Below, in pieces: positions 1 to 9,726 of a stretch of 64,000 nucleotides of DNA. The position numbers were made by a program, and so were the translations under genes. The stretch spans positions 5,376,501 through 5,440,500 of the forward strand of contig NZ_CP100604.1 of the NCBI RefSeq assembly GCF_031202265.1, read 5' to 3'. Position 1 is the stretch's first letter. Each line of letters starts with the position of its first letter. The notes under the pieces are model-generated. The model saw only the letters and a list, made by a program, of their open reading frames with translations, did no database searches and was not told the DNA's origin. The stretch is from Bradyrhizobium sp. Ash2021. Its GTDB lineage: Bacteria; Pseudomonadota; Alphaproteobacteria; Rhizobiales; Xanthobacteraceae.

Positions 1-858
1 GGCAACGACATCGTCACCACGGACGGCACCACGCTATTGGGCGCCGACAACAAGGCCGGGCTCGCCGAGATCGTGGATGCCGCGCAGTTCCTGATCCGCA
101 ATCCGCAAATCAAGCACGGCACGATCAAGATCCTGTTCACGCCCGACGAGGAGATCGGCCGCGGCGTCGACAAGGTGGATCTGAAAAAGCTCGGCGCCGA
201 TTTCGCCTATACGATGGACGGCGAAACCGCCGGGAATATCGAGGACGAGACGTTTTCGGCCGACGGCGCAACCATCACCATCGAAGGCGTCTCTACCCAT
301 CCAGGTTTTGCCAAGGGCAAGATGGAGCACGCGATCAAGATCGCGGCCGCGATTGTCGACCGCCTGCCGAAAGAGACCTGCTCGCCGGAAACCACCGACG
401 GCAAGCAGGGCTTTCTGCACCCGATCGGCATTTCCGGCGCGCTGGAGAAGGCGACGGTCGGCTTCATCGTGCGCGATTTCACCGACGAAGGCCTGAAGGA
501 AAAAGAGGCGCTGCTCGAAGGCATCGTCAAGGATGTGATGAAGGCCTATCCGCGCTCGACCTACAGGATGGAGGTCAAGCAGCAATACCGCAACATGAAG
601 CAGGTGATCGACGCTCACCCTGAGATCGTCGACTACGCCATCGAGGCGATCCGCCGCGCCGGGCTGACGCCGGTGCGCAGTTCAATCCGCGGCGGCACCG
701 ACGGTTCGCGGCTGTCGTTCATGGGACTGCCCTGCCCCAACATCTTTGCCGGCGAGTACGCGTTCCATTCGCGGCTGGAATGGGTCAGCCGGCAGGACAT
801 GGAAAAGGCAGCGGAGACCATCGTGCATCTGGCGATGATCTGGGAAGAGCGGGCGTAG
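1..858 (+). CDS. pepT: Peptidase T (tripeptide aminopeptidase), 5'-truncated
   Basis: This is the C-terminal 285 residues of an M20-family zinc aminopeptidase that releases the N-terminal residue of tripeptides in the cytoplasm. The frame is open at base 1 (GNDIVTTDGTTLLGADNKAG), so the N-terminus lies outside the window. Metal-binding motifs in order are GADNKAG (bridging Asp), DEEIGRG (catalytic Glu pair), YTMDGE (Asp) and the final His in EYAFHSRLEW. The lid-domain stretch HPGFAKGKMEHA is also typical of PepT rather than of ArgE or DapE. It ends in TAG just before a dispersed repeat. The 3' end is complete and nothing in the visible part looks damaged. Confidence 0.93.
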   Translation, partial: GNDIVTTDGTTLLGADNKAGLAEIVDAAQFLIRNPQIKHGTIKILFTPDEEIGRGVDKVDLKKLGADFAYTMDGETAGNIEDETFSADGATITIEGVSTHPGFAKGKMEHAIKIAAAIVDRLPKETCSPETTDGKQGFLHPIGISGALEKATVGFIVRDFTDEGLKEKEALLEGIVKDVMKAYPRSTYRMEVKQQYRNMKQVIDAHPEIVDYAIEAIRRAGLTPVRSSIRGGTDGSRLSFMGLPCPNIFAGEYAFHSRLEWVSRQDMEKAAETIVHLAMIWEERA

Positions 859-865
859 CGCCGCC

Positions 866-983
866 CGTCATTGCGAGCCAACGGGCCGCGCGAATGCGCG
901 CCCGATGACAGGCTCCGCGAAGCACTCCATGTCGCCGCAACCGCGGTATGGATTGCTTCGTCGCTTCGCTCCTCGCAATGACG
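866..983. repeat. Dispersed intergenic repeat, CGTCATTGCGAG family, copy 1
   Basis: The element is bounded by CGTCATTGCGAG on the left and its inverted form CTCGCAATGACG on the right, with inner segments GGATTGCTTCGTCGCTTCGC and AGGCTCCGCGAAGCA. Related copies occur near 46981, 52084, 59893 and 63789. It sits between convergent genes and the terminal inverted repeat could fold in RNA. No coding content is evident. Confidence 0.8.
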
Positions 984-1004
984 CGTCATCTGGCGCGTTC
1001 CGCC

Positions 1005-1865
1005 TCACGAAGCCCGCGCGGTCACGATCCAGATCGATGCCGGAAGCGGCACCGTCTGCCCCCTGGCAAAGGCCGCGAGCGCCTCGCGGATCGAATTTGT
1101 CGCAGCGGCGCGAACCTCATCCGGATGGCCCTCCAGCGCACGGCTGGCCGGGCCGATTTCGAGCGCGCCCTGGACCGCCGCATCGAGCCCGCGTCCGATG
1201 GCGACATCGAGCGCCAGATCGCACGGCTCCATTTCAATCCCGGTGAAGCCGGCCTCGCCCAGGATATGGTGGACGCGCGCCTCCGAGGCAAATGAGAACG
1301 GCCCGGGATCTTCCGGTCCCTGCGGCGGCAGTTTCGGGACGTGTTGGTAGACGGCCTGAAGCGGCGCCATGAAAAACGGGTTTTCGCGCGGCTCGCGCCA
1401 GCAGGCGAACGCCAGCCGGCCCGACGGCCGCAGCGCCTTTCGCATATTCGCAAACGACAGCGCCGGGTCGGCGAAGAACATCACGCCGAACCGCGAGGCC
1501 AGCAAATCGAAACTTGTCGGATCGAACGGATACACGGTGGCGTCCGCCAGCACGAAATCGACCGGCAATTCCTTGGGCGCGCTCTCCCGCGCCCGCGCCA
1601 GCATCGGGCCTGATATGTCGACGCCGAAGGCATGCCCCGATGGCGCGACCTTTCGTGCGAATGCAATCGTCGTGGCGCCACTGCCACACCCAACATCGAT
1701 GACCCGTTCGCCGGCCTTAGGCCTGGTGCGATCGATCAGAAGGTCGGCGATCGGCGCCAGCACGACGTCCTGCGCCTGCTGCCGATTAGCCCAGCGCTGG
1801 CCGCCCGGACCGTTCCAGTAAGCAATCTGGTCGGCGTTTTGTTCGTGGCCTGTGGGGATGTCCAT
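1005..1865 (-). CDS. Class I SAM-dependent methyltransferase
   Basis: A 286-aa Rossmann-fold methyltransferase. Motif I, VIDVGCGSGATT (about residues 56-67), binds S-adenosylmethionine; GVDISGPML supplies the acidic residue of motif II and the stretch around DLLASRFGVMFFADP is the usual post-motif region. The N-terminus (QNADQIAYWNGPGGQRWANRQ) resembles the UbiE/Methyltransf_25 group that acts on small molecules. The substrate cannot be told from sequence. It starts at ATG 1865 and the gene converges on pepT across a repeat. It is followed upstream on the same strand by tRNA-Val, so it is probably monocistronic. Confidence 0.85.
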   Translation of the reverse strand: MDIPTGHEQNADQIAYWNGPGGQRWANRQQAQDVVLAPIADLLIDRTRPKAGERVIDVGCGSGATTIAFARKVAPSGHAFGVDISGPMLARARESAPKELPVDFVLADATVYPFDPTSFDLLASRFGVMFFADPALSFANMRKALRPSGRLAFACWREPRENPFFMAPLQAVYQHVPKLPPQGPEDPGPFSFASEARVHHILGEAGFTGIEMEPCDLALDVAIGRGLDAAVQGALEIGPASRALEGHPDEVRAAATNSIREALAAFARGQTVPLPASIWIVTARAS

Positions 1866-1971
1866 TGATGGATACTCGCTGTCGGTCCGCCTTCGCTTTT
1901 CGAGCTACGGCGCGACACCCCTCGCGCTCCACGCGCGGCTGGCATGCCGAGCCGAAGCGCAGCGCGAAGGC

Positions 1972-2048
1972 TGGTAGGCGGCGACGGATTCGAACCGCCG
2001 ACCCTCTCGGTGTAAACGAGATGCTCTAACCAGCTGAGCTAGCCGCCC
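1972..2048 (-). tRNA. tRNA-Val (anticodon UAC)
   Basis: The minus strand folds as a cloverleaf. The acceptor GGGCGGC pairs with GCCGCCU (one G-U), the anticodon stem UCUCG/CGAGA has loop UUUACAC giving anticodon UAC, and the T arm contains GGTTCGAATCC. CCA is encoded (TGG at 1972-1974). Length is 77 nt. Confidence 0.96.
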
Positions 2049-2102
2049 TCGCCCTGTGTTTAGCCTTGGGGACCCCCTTGGTGCAAGGTCGGATCCCATC
2101 CC

Positions 2103-2504
2103 TCAGTCGGTCGGCCGACCGGGCAACCCCTTGAGATCGTTGATCCATGGCACCGCCGACCGGCACCAGATCTGCCGCATCGGCTGCAATTGGTCGCGCT
2201 GGCGGATGCTGCCCCAGCGAATGCCCCAATCGTCGGGCCCGCCCTCGCCGCTGGTGAACAGCGGAGAACCGCACACGCCACAGAAGTGCTGAAAACGCGT
2301 CCGGCCATTGTCGCCGGTCTTGCCGTAGATCTTCGGCGGCTGTCCCGTCATCCGGACCTGCTCAGCGGAGCAGATCACCGTCACCCGGTAGGGCGATCCG
2401 GTGAGCGTCTGGCAGTCCGCGCAGTGGCAGATCGACACAAGTTCGGGATCGATCTCGGCCTCATACGTCACGACACCGCAATGACATCGTCCATCGATCT
2501 TCAT
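2103..2504 (-). CDS. GFA/CENP-V family zinc protein
   Basis: A 133-aa protein of the glutathione-dependent formaldehyde-activating (GFA) fold. Paired cysteine motifs CHCG (near residue 7), CHCADCQ (near 28) and CGVCG (near 78) are the usual zinc ligands. Most members of this family have no established substrate, so a formaldehyde role is not implied. ATG 2504 (MKIDGRCHCG) is chosen because the longer reading would run into the lon terminator hairpin at 2541-2570. It lies downstream of lon on the same strand but is separated by that terminator. Confidence 0.85.
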   Translation of the reverse strand: MKIDGRCHCGVVTYEAEIDPELVSICHCADCQTLTGSPYRVTVICSAEQVRMTGQPPKIYGKTGDNGRTRFQHFCGVCGSPLFTSGEGGPDDWGIRWGSIRQRDQLQPMRQIWCRSAVPWINDLKGLPGRPTD

Positions 2505-2540
2505 CGCTCCAACTCCAGCGGCGGCTCGAACGAGACGCAC

Positions 2541-2570
2541 AAAAAGAACGGCGCCCGAAAGCGCCGTTCT
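2541..2570 (-). terminator. Rho-independent terminator of lon
   Basis: On the minus strand a perfect 10-bp stem AGAACGGCGC/GCGCCGTTCT with a 6-nt loop is followed directly by TTTTT. It lies 37 bases past the lon stop. Confidence 0.9.
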
Positions 2571-2606
2571 ATCATTCTCGAGAAGGTCTTGCTCGATTGG
2601 CTCTGG

Positions 2607-5033
2607 TCAGTGGGCCGTCAGGCCACCGGCGGCTTCGTCGCCGGCGTCCGGTTTGACCGGCACCTTGGTGTCCTCTTCCCAGACGATCGGCACCGGGGCG
2701 CGTACCAGCGCCTTGGAGACGACGTCGTCGAGGCGAGCGACCGGAATGATGTCCATACCGCCCTTGATCGCATCGGAGATCTCCGTGAGATCCTTGGCGT
2801 TGTCCTCGGGGATCAGCACCGTCTTGATGCCGCCACGCGCGGCGGCCAGCAGCTTCTCCTTCAGCCCGCCGATCGGCAACACGCGCCCTCTCAAGGTGAT
2901 CTCGCCGGTCATGGCGACATCGTGCCGGACCGGAATGCCGGTCATCACCGAGATGATGGCGGTGGCCATCGCGACGCCCGCCGACGGTCCATCCTTCGGG
3001 GTCGCCCCCTCCGGCACGTGGACGTGGATGTCGCGGCGGTCGAACAGCGGCGGCTCGATGCCGTAGACGATCGCCCGTGAGCGGACATAGGACGCCGCCG
3101 CCGAGATCGACTCCTTCATCACGTCGCGCAGATTGCCCGTGACCGTCATCTTGCCCTTGCCGGGCATCATGACGCCTTCGATGGTGAGCAGCTCGCCACC
3201 GACATCGGTCCAGGCAAGACCCGTCACAATGCCGACCTGAGGCTCGCTCTCGATCTCGCCGTAGCGGTACTTCGGCACGCCGAGAAATTCCTCGAGGGAC
3301 TTCTCGGTGACCTTGACCGACTTCTTCTTGGAGATCATCAGCTCCTTCACCGCCTTGCGGGCCAGTGTCGACAGCTCACGCTCCAGATTACGCACGCCCG
3401 CTTCGCGGGTGTAGCGGCGGATCATCAACAGCAACGCATCGTCGTCGATCGACCATTCCTTGGAATCGAGGCCATGCTTGGAGACCGCGTTCGGGATCAG
3501 GTGCTTGCGCGCGATCTCGACCTTCTCGTTCTCGGTATAGCCCGCGATCCGGATGATCTCCATGCGGTCCATCAGGGGACCCGGAATATTCAGCGTATTC
3601 GCGGTCGTGATGAACATCACGTGGGACAGATCGTAGTCGACCTCCAGATAGTGGTCGTTGAAGGTCCCGTTCTGCTCGGGGTCCAGAACCTCGAGCAGCG
3701 CCGATGACGGATCGCCGCGGAAGTCGGCGCCCATCTTGTCGATCTCGTCCAGCAGGAACAGCGGATTCGAGGTCTTCGCCTTGCGCATCGACTGGATGAT
3801 CTTGCCGGGCATCGAGCCGATATAGGTGCGGCGGTGACCGCGGATTTCGGCCTCGTCGCGCACGCCGCCGAGAGAGACGCGCACGAACTCACGGCCGGTC
3901 GCCTTCGCGATCGACTTGCCGAGCGAGGTCTTGCCAACGCCGGGAGGCCCGACCAGGCACAGGATCGGTCCGGTCAGCTTGTTGGCGCGCGACTGCACCG
4001 CGAGATACTCGACGATGCGGTCCTTGACCTTCTCAAGTCCGTAGTGATCGTTGTCGAGCACAGCCTGCGCCGCCTCGAGGTCCTTCTTGACCTTGGACTT
4101 CTTGTTCCACGGAATCGACAGCAGCCAGTCGAGATAGTTGCGCACGACGGTCGCTTCGGCGGACATCGGCGACATCTGGCGCAGCTTCTTCAACTCATGC
4201 TGCGCCTTCTCGCGGGCTTCCTTCGACAGCTTGGTCTTGGCAATCTTCTCTTCCAGATCGGCGAGTTCGTCGCGACCTTCGTCGTCGCCGAGTTCCTTCT
4301 GGATCGCCTTCATCTGCTCGTTCAGATAATATTCGCGCTGGGTCTTCTCCATCTGGCGCTTGACGCGCGAGCGGATGCGCTTCTCGACCTGCAGCACCGA
4401 GATCTCGCTCTCCATCAGCCCCAGCACCTTCTCCAGGCGCGCGGTGACGGACAGCGTTTCCAGGATGGCCTGGCGGTCGGCGATCTTGACGGCGAGATGG
4501 CCGGCGACGTTATCGCCGAGCTTGGCGAAATCCGTGATCGCCTGGACCACGCCGACGGCTTCGGCCGAAATCTTCTTGTTGAGCTTCACATAGCTCTCGA
4601 AGTCGGACACGACCGAGCGCGCCAGGGCTTCGGCCTCGACCGAATTGGCATCGGTATCGGCGAGCGCGACCGCGGTGGCTTCGTAGTATTCGGTGCGGTC
4701 GGAATATTTCTGCACGCGCGCGCGCTCGAGCCCCTCCACCAGCACCTTCACGGTGCCGTCGGGCAATTTGAGCAGCTGCAGCACGCTTGCGAGTGTACCG
4801 GTCTCGTAAATCGACTCCGGACTCGGATCATCGTCGGACGCATTCTTCTGTGTCGCGAGCAGGATCAGCGCGTCATTCTTCATGACTTCTTCGAGTGCGC
4901 GGATCGACTTCTCGCGGCCGACGAACAGCGGCACGATCATGTGCGGGAAAACGACGATATCGCGGAGCGGCAGCACCGGATAAGAATGGCTTTCGCCGTG
5001 AACGATCGATGGCCGGGGTTTCGGGGTGGTCAT
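2607..5033 (-). CDS. lon: ATP-dependent protease La (Lon)
   Basis: An 808-aa LonA protease, the usual length. Order: N-terminal substrate-binding domain ([15 protein letters not shown]), coiled-coil segment around residues 200-310, AAA+ domain with Walker A GPPGVGKT (near 360) and Walker B LFLLDEID, then the serine protease domain with the Ser-Lys dyad (PKDGPSAG and GLKEKLLAA). It degrades misfolded and regulatory proteins in the cytoplasm. The Met-Thr-Thr-Pro start at 5033 is followed at once by the conserved N-domain. It is downstream of clpX with a 307-base gap holding its own promoter candidate. The last 40 residues are variable and acidic. Confidence 0.98.
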   Translation of the reverse strand: MTTPKPRPSIVHGESHSYPVLPLRDIVVFPHMIVPLFVGREKSIRALEEVMKNDALILLATQKNASDDDPSPESIYETGTLASVLQLLKLPDGTVKVLVEGLERARVQKYSDRTEYYEATAVALADTDANSVEAEALARSVVSDFESYVKLNKKISAEAVGVVQAITDFAKLGDNVAGHLAVKIADRQAILETLSVTARLEKVLGLMESEISVLQVEKRIRSRVKRQMEKTQREYYLNEQMKAIQKELGDDEGRDELADLEEKIAKTKLSKEAREKAQHELKKLRQMSPMSAEATVVRNYLDWLLSIPWNKKSKVKKDLEAAQAVLDNDHYGLEKVKDRIVEYLAVQSRANKLTGPILCLVGPPGVGKTSLGKSIAKATGREFVRVSLGGVRDEAEIRGHRRTYIGSMPGKIIQSMRKAKTSNPLFLLDEIDKMGADFRGDPSSALLEVLDPEQNGTFNDHYLEVDYDLSHVMFITTANTLNIPGPLMDRMEIIRIAGYTENEKVEIARKHLIPNAVSKHGLDSKEWSIDDDALLLMIRRYTREAGVRNLERELSTLARKAVKELMISKKKSVKVTEKSLEEFLGVPKYRYGEIESEPQVGIVTGLAWTDVGGELLTIEGVMMPGKGKMTVTGNLRDVMKESISAAASYVRSRAIVYGIEPPLFDRRDIHVHVPEGATPKDGPSAGVAMATAIISVMTGIPVRHDVAMTGEITLRGRVLPIGGLKEKLLAAARGGIKTVLIPEDNAKDLTEISDAIKGGMDIIPVARLDDVVSKALVRAPVPIVWEEDTKVPVKPDAGDEAAGGLTAH

Positions 5034-5190
5034 GGCCTATTCCTTTTGTTGTGCCCCCTTGCACGCAGTCCGCTTCGCTTGCGCAACCGCCACAAGGTGC
5101 CGGGAGGTCCGTTGCCGCAGGCTTCGCAGCCTGTTGTTCCGGATCGTTTCTGCGACGAATCTCGAACGCGATTTTCGCCACCGACTGCAT

Positions 5191-5219
5191 TAGGTGGCTA
5201 TCGGGTACGGGGGTGTCAA
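5191..5219 (-). promoter_or_regulatory. Candidate lon promoter
   Basis: On the minus strand a perfect TTGACA (5214-5219, within CTTGACA) is followed after 17 bp by CACCTA (5191-5196). It sits about 160 bases before the lon ATG in the clpX-lon gap. The CTTGA core would also suit an alphaproteobacterial heat-shock sigma factor, but the -10 is poor for either type. Nothing else is recognised in 5034-5340. Confidence 0.45.
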
Positions 5220-5340
5220 GTCACGGAAAAATGCCCGTCAGCCGCCGCCAAACGCGAGGAAATACCTGCGCCATACCGGCCGCCGGAACGTCCGGCAGCC
5301 GCGTCAATCGCGATACAAATGCGAGGGCAGCTATGCGCAA

Positions 5341-6615
5341 TCAGGCGCTGGCGCTGCTCTCGACGGCACGGTCGGAACGGTCCGCGTAGATGTAGAGCGG
5401 ACGGGCAGTTCCCTCGACCACTTCGCGCGAGATCACGACCTCTTCGACGCCTTCCAGGCCCGGAAGATCGAACATGGTCTCGAGCAGGATGCTTTCCAGG
5501 ATCGAGCGCAGTCCGCGTGCGCCGGTCTTGCGCTCGATCGCCCTGCGGGCGACCGCGCCAAGCGCCTCGTCGGCGAAGGTCAGCTCGATGTTCTCCATTT
5601 CGAACAGCCGCTGGTACTGCTTGACCAGCGCGTTCTTCGGATCGGTCAGGATCTTCTTCAGCGAAGCTTCGTCGAGATCTTCCAGCGTCGCGACCACCGG
5701 CAGGCGGCCGACGAATTCCGGGATCAGGCCGTACTTCAGCAAATCTTCCGGCTCGACGTGCCGGAAGATTTCGCCGGTGCGGCGATCTTCCGGCGCCAGC
5801 ACCTGGGCCGCGAAGCCGATCGAGGTCGAACGTCCGCGCGCGGAGATGATCTTCTCCAACCCTGAGAAGGCGCCGCCGCAGATGAAGAGGATATTGGTGG
5901 TGTCGACCTGCAGGAATTCCTGCTGCGGATGCTTGCGGCCGCCCTGCGGCGGCACGGATGCAACCGTGCCTTCCATGATCTTCAGCAGCGCCTGCTGTAC
6001 GCCCTCGCCCGACACGTCGCGGGTGATCGACGGGTTGTCGGACTTGCGGCTGATCTTGTCGATTTCGTCGATATAGACAATGCCGCGCTGCGCGCGCTCG
6101 ACATTGTAGTCGGCCGACTGCAACAGCTTCAGGATGATGTTCTCGACGTCCTCACCGACATAGCCGGCTTCGGTCAGCGTGGTCGCATCCGCCATCGTGA
6201 ACGGCACGTCGAGAATTCGCGCCAGCGTCTGCGCCAGCAGCGTCTTGCCCGAACCGGTCGGACCGATCAGCAGGATGTTCGACTTCGCCAACTCGACGTC
6301 GTTGTGCTTGGTCTGGTGATTGAGCCGCTTGTAGTGATTGTGGACGGCGACCGAGAGCACCTTCTTGGCGTGGCTCTGGCCGATCACGTAATCGTCGAGG
6401 ACCTTGCAGATTTCCTTCGGCGTCGGAATGCCGTCGCGCGACTTGACCAGCGAGGACTTGTTCTCCTCGCGGATGATGTCCATGCACAGTTCCACGCATT
6501 CGTCGCAGATGAATACGGTGGGACCCGCGATCAATTTGCGGACTTCATGCTGGCTCTTGCCACAGAACGAGCAATAAAGCGTGTTCTTGGAGTCGCTCGT
6601 GCCGACCTTACTCAT
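5341..6615 (-). CDS. clpX: ATP-dependent Clp protease ATP-binding subunit ClpX
   Basis: A 424-aa AAA+ unfoldase that feeds substrates to ClpP. The N-terminal zinc-binding domain has two cysteine pairs (YCSFCGK and CDECVELC), Walker A is [12 protein letters not shown], Walker B is IVYIDEIDK, and a SIGF loop for docking on ClpP is present (STSIGFAAQ). ATG 6615 ([10 protein letters not shown]) has GGAGA eight bases upstream; a longer in-frame reading has no support. The neighbours clpP (upstream) and lon (downstream) are on the same strand, the classical alphaproteobacterial order. Confidence 0.98.
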   Translation of the reverse strand: MSKVGTSDSKNTLYCSFCGKSQHEVRKLIAGPTVFICDECVELCMDIIREENKSSLVKSRDGIPTPKEICKVLDDYVIGQSHAKKVLSVAVHNHYKRLNHQTKHNDVELAKSNILLIGPTGSGKTLLAQTLARILDVPFTMADATTLTEAGYVGEDVENIILKLLQSADYNVERAQRGIVYIDEIDKISRKSDNPSITRDVSGEGVQQALLKIMEGTVASVPPQGGRKHPQQEFLQVDTTNILFICGGAFSGLEKIISARGRSTSIGFAAQVLAPEDRRTGEIFRHVEPEDLLKYGLIPEFVGRLPVVATLEDLDEASLKKILTDPKNALVKQYQRLFEMENIELTFADEALGAVARRAIERKTGARGLRSILESILLETMFDLPGLEGVEEVVISREVVEGTARPLYIYADRSDRAVESSASA

Positions 6616-6681
6616 TCTTATCTCCGTCCGCCGTTCGATCCAGTCGCTCGATCGACCCATTCCGGCACCAAACCGGACATG

Positions 6682-6710
6682 AATATAGATAGAGCAAATT
6701 CCGTACCAAA
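6682..6710 (-). promoter_or_regulatory. Candidate clpX promoter in the clpX-clpP gap
   Basis: On the minus strand TTTGGT (6705-6710), a 17-bp spacer and TATATT (6682-6687) lie about 67 bases before the clpX ATG. The rest of the 438-base gap (6616-7053) shows no gene; a hairpin GCGTTGC/GCAACGC at 6902-6921 and another CCCCGT/ACGGGG at 7032-7049 lack U-tracts and are not called terminators. Confidence 0.45.
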
Positions 6711-7053
6711 AAAGACCCTACTCAATACACACCGTGCGAATCACGGCTTATTGGAATCTCCCACGATCATATCCGATCCCTGACAGCCAACCATGCTGGC
6801 ACCCGACTATCAAGAATTCGCTAACCGGGCGCGGATCGGACATCGTGACAATACCGTGATTTCCGGCATTCGCACGGAAAGAAGTTGTCGAAATCGCCAA
6901 AGCGTTGCGCGTTTGCAACGCGGCGAAACCAGCACGAAAGCGGAACTTTCTGCCCATGCCAGGGCATAAGCACGCCGCCGGCGGCCAAATTCGCCGATTG
7001 CCTCAGCCGTCGACGTCAACGCTTCAGGCCGCCCCGTGTCATTACGGGGTCTT

Positions 7054-7689
7054 CTACGAGGTCTTGGCGACGGCCAGGTCTTCCGCGCGCTTGTCGATCA
7101 CCTTGTCGACCAGGCCGAATTCACGGGCCTGTTCCGCGGTCAGGAAGCGATCGCGCTCCAAAGAGTCCTCGATCATCTGGTAGGACTGCCCGGTGTGCTT
7201 GACGTAGATCTCGTTCAGCCGCCGCTTGATGTTCTGGATTTCCTGCGCGTGCAGCAGAATGTCGGTGGCCTGGCCCTGGAAGCCGCCGGAGGGCTGATGT
7301 ACCATGATGCGGGAATTCGGCAGCGAGAACCGCATGTCCTTGGCGCCCGCGCACAACAGCAGCGAACCGGCAGATGCCGCCTGCCCCGTGCAAAGCGTCG
7401 AGACCGGCGGACGGATGAACTGCATCGTATCGTACATCGCGAGGCCCGATGTCACGACGCCACCGGGCGAGTTGATGTACATCGAGATTTCCTTCTTCGG
7501 ATTCTCGGCTTCGAGGAACAGCAACTGCGCGACCACCAGGGTCGCCATGCCGTCCTCGATCGGTCCGGTCACGAAGATGATGCGCTCCTTCAGAAGGCGC
7601 GAGAAAATATCGTAGGCGCGTTCACCGCGGTTGGTCTGCTCGACCACCATCGGAACGAGGTTCATGTAGGTTTCAACGGGATCGCGCAT
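7054..7689 (-). CDS. clpP: ATP-dependent Clp protease proteolytic subunit ClpP
   Basis: A 211-aa serine protease that forms the tetradecameric chamber used by ClpX and ClpA. The catalytic triad is visible: Ser in [11 protein letters not shown] (near residue 106), His in IMVHQPSGG (near 131) and Asp in LERDRFLTA (near 180). The length and the N-terminal [20 protein letters not shown], which follows a short propeptide, are usual. It starts at ATG 7689. It lies upstream of clpX on the same strand with a 438-base gap, so the two are likely to have separate promoters as well as possible read-through. Confidence 0.98.
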   Translation of the reverse strand: MRDPVETYMNLVPMVVEQTNRGERAYDIFSRLLKERIIFVTGPIEDGMATLVVAQLLFLEAENPKKEISMYINSPGGVVTSGLAMYDTMQFIRPPVSTLCTGQAASAGSLLLCAGAKDMRFSLPNSRIMVHQPSGGFQGQATDILLHAQEIQNIKRRLNEIYVKHTGQSYQMIEDSLERDRFLTAEQAREFGLVDKVIDKRAEDLAVAKTS

Positions 7690-7967
7690 TAGTCACCCAA
7701 AGGTTAGTAGACGGTTGGCGGGGGGCGAACATCCATCGGCAAGGTTTGGCATGGTGTGCCGGGCGCGGACGAACGTCCCGTGATGCAGGACTTCAAGAAC
7801 AGAACTCACAGATATGAGCCAATTTCCCGGCCACAAGGCCGGGCAATGGCGAGCAGGATTAGACAAGTTCAAGCCGATTCGCAGGCGGACTCATAGCGGC
7901 GGATGCCGCCGCGAAGCCGCTTTCGCTTCTCAACCTTAACGCCGGCAAGACATTAACGCCCTGCAGG

Positions 7968-9329
7968 TCAGGCGGCAGTTTTCTCGGCATCGTCGTCCTT
8001 GAACAGGTCCTCGCGCGTCACCTTCTTTTCGGTCACGTTGGCGAGTTCGAGGATGAAATCGACCACCTTGTCCTCATAAATGGGCGCACGAAGCTGGGCC
8101 AGCGCATTGGCATTGTTGCGATAGTAGTCCCAGACTTCCTTTTCGCGGCCGGGCATCTGGCGCGCCCGTTCGATCACCGCGCGGCTGACCTCGTCGTCGG
8201 TGACGGTGATCTTGTTCTTCTCGCCAATCTCCGACAGCACAAGCCCGAGCCGGACCCTTCGGTCGGCGATCTTGTGGTACTCTTCCTTGGCCGCCTCTTC
8301 GGTGGTGTCTTCGTCGGCAAAAGTCTTGCCGGAGGACTCCATCTCGGCCTTGATCGAATTCCACATCAGATTGAATTCTTCCTCGATCAGCGACGGCGGC
8401 GCCTCGAACCGGTGGCTGTCGTCGAGACGGTCAAGCAGCGAGCGCTTGACGCGCTGGCGGGTCGCGCCGGCGAATTCCGCCACCAGCCGCTCGCGCGCGG
8501 CTTCCTTCAGCTTGTCGAGCGATTCGAGGCCGAGCGTCTTGGCGAACTCGTCGTCGATCTTGGTCTCGCCGGGCGCTTCGATCGCCGTTGCCGTGGTTTC
8601 GAATTCGGCGGGCTGGCCGGCGAGCTTTTCGCTGGCGTAGTTCTTGGGGAAGGAAACCTTCAGGTTACGGGTCTCGTTGGCGGCGATGCCGATTAGCTGC
8701 TCTTCGAAGCCCGGGATGAACTGGCCGGCGCCGATCACGACCTGGATGCCCTCGCCGGTGCCGCCGTCGAACGGCACGCCGTCGATGGTGCCCTTGAAGC
8801 TGATGGTGACGCGATCGCCGTTTTCGGCCTTGGCACCCTCGTCCTTGGCGTTATAGGGCCGGCTCTGGTCGGCGATGCGCTTGATGGCTTCATCGATGTC
8901 GGCATCGGTCACTTCGACCACCGGCTTCTCGACCGAAAAGCTCTTGAAATCGGCGAGCTGGATCGTCGGCACCACCTCGATCGCAACCGTGTAGGTCAGG
9001 TCGGACTTGCCCGCGAGCAATTCCTCGACCTCTTTTTGCTCGGTCGGCATGGTGATCTTGGGCTCGGTCGCAAGGCGAAAGCCACGATCGGTGAATATCT
9101 GGGTGTTGGTGTCGCGGATGGTCTGGTCGATGGTCTCGGCCATGACAGAGCGGCCATAGACCTTCTTCAGATGGCTGACCGGCACCTTGCCGGGACGGAA
9201 ACCGTTGAGACGGACCTTGTCCTTGAGGTCGACCAGCTTGGCGCCGGCCTTGGCATCGAGGTCGGAGGCGGGAACGCTGATCTTGAACTCGTGCTTCAAT
9301 CCCTCGGCGAGTGTTTCGGTGACCTGCAT
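7968..9329 (-). CDS. tig: Trigger factor
   Basis: A 453-aa ribosome-associated chaperone and prolyl isomerase. The ribosome-binding signature GFRPGKVP is near residue 46. The FKBP-type domain runs about residues 165-250 ([25 protein letters not shown]), followed by the helical C-terminal chaperone domain. I chose the ATG giving [10 protein letters not shown] (9329) because this is where family members begin; an in-frame ATG nine bases upstream (9338) is closer to GGAAG and cannot be ruled out. It lies upstream of clpP on the same strand; the 278-base gap between them holds only short G+C hairpins. Confidence 0.96.
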   Translation of the reverse strand: MQVTETLAEGLKHEFKISVPASDLDAKAGAKLVDLKDKVRLNGFRPGKVPVSHLKKVYGRSVMAETIDQTIRDTNTQIFTDRGFRLATEPKITMPTEQKEVEELLAGKSDLTYTVAIEVVPTIQLADFKSFSVEKPVVEVTDADIDEAIKRIADQSRPYNAKDEGAKAENGDRVTISFKGTIDGVPFDGGTGEGIQVVIGAGQFIPGFEEQLIGIAANETRNLKVSFPKNYASEKLAGQPAEFETTATAIEAPGETKIDDEFAKTLGLESLDKLKEAARERLVAEFAGATRQRVKRSLLDRLDDSHRFEAPPSLIEEEFNLMWNSIKAEMESSGKTFADEDTTEEAAKEEYHKIADRRVRLGLVLSEIGEKNKITVTDDEVSRAVIERARQMPGREKEVWDYYRNNANALAQLRAPIYEDKVVDFILELANVTEKKVTREDLFKDDDAEKTAA

Positions 9330-9486
9330 GGCGTCCATCTTCTTCCGCTTTCGCCGGGCCTTTTGGCCGCGGCAGTGTCCAATTGGTCGACGCGCGGCTA
9401 ATGCCTGCGCCGGTGGTTCGGCTGACCCGCATCCCCAAGGGGGAAGCTGGCCCTCCAGTATTCTTCAGGCAAACGCTGAAAGCGCT

Positions 9487-9571
9487 TGGTGCGGGCGGAG
9501 GGACTCGAACCCCCACAACTTTCGTCACTGGAACCTAAATCCAGCGCGTCTACCAGTTCCGCCACGCCCGC
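9487..9571 (-). tRNA. tRNA-Leu (anticodon UAG)
   Basis: An 85-nt class II tRNA on the minus strand. The acceptor GCGGGCG/CGCCCGC pairs perfectly. The anticodon stem CUGGA/UCCAG has loop UUUAGGU (anticodon UAG), a long variable arm follows, the T arm contains GGTTCGAGTCC, and CCA is encoded at 9487-9489. Confidence 0.96.
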
Positions 9572-9726
9572 TGGCTGATAGCATCATATCCGGCCGCGAA
9601 GCCGCGGGCGGCGGGCTTATAACATGGGCCAATCCGTTCGCAGCAAAAAAATGGCCCATTTTGAGCTGCCCGAGCCAACTCGTCACAGCTGGACAGATCA
9701 GTAAGAAAATGGTCCGCATCGGTCGG

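Noticed and set aside
2190-3080. Long plus-strand frame opposite lon and the GFA gene
   Set aside because: A shadow frame caused by GC-rich codons; it spans two real minus-strand genes and a terminator.
6902-6921. Terminator of clpP
   Set aside because: A stable hairpin without a following U-tract, 130 bases past the stop.
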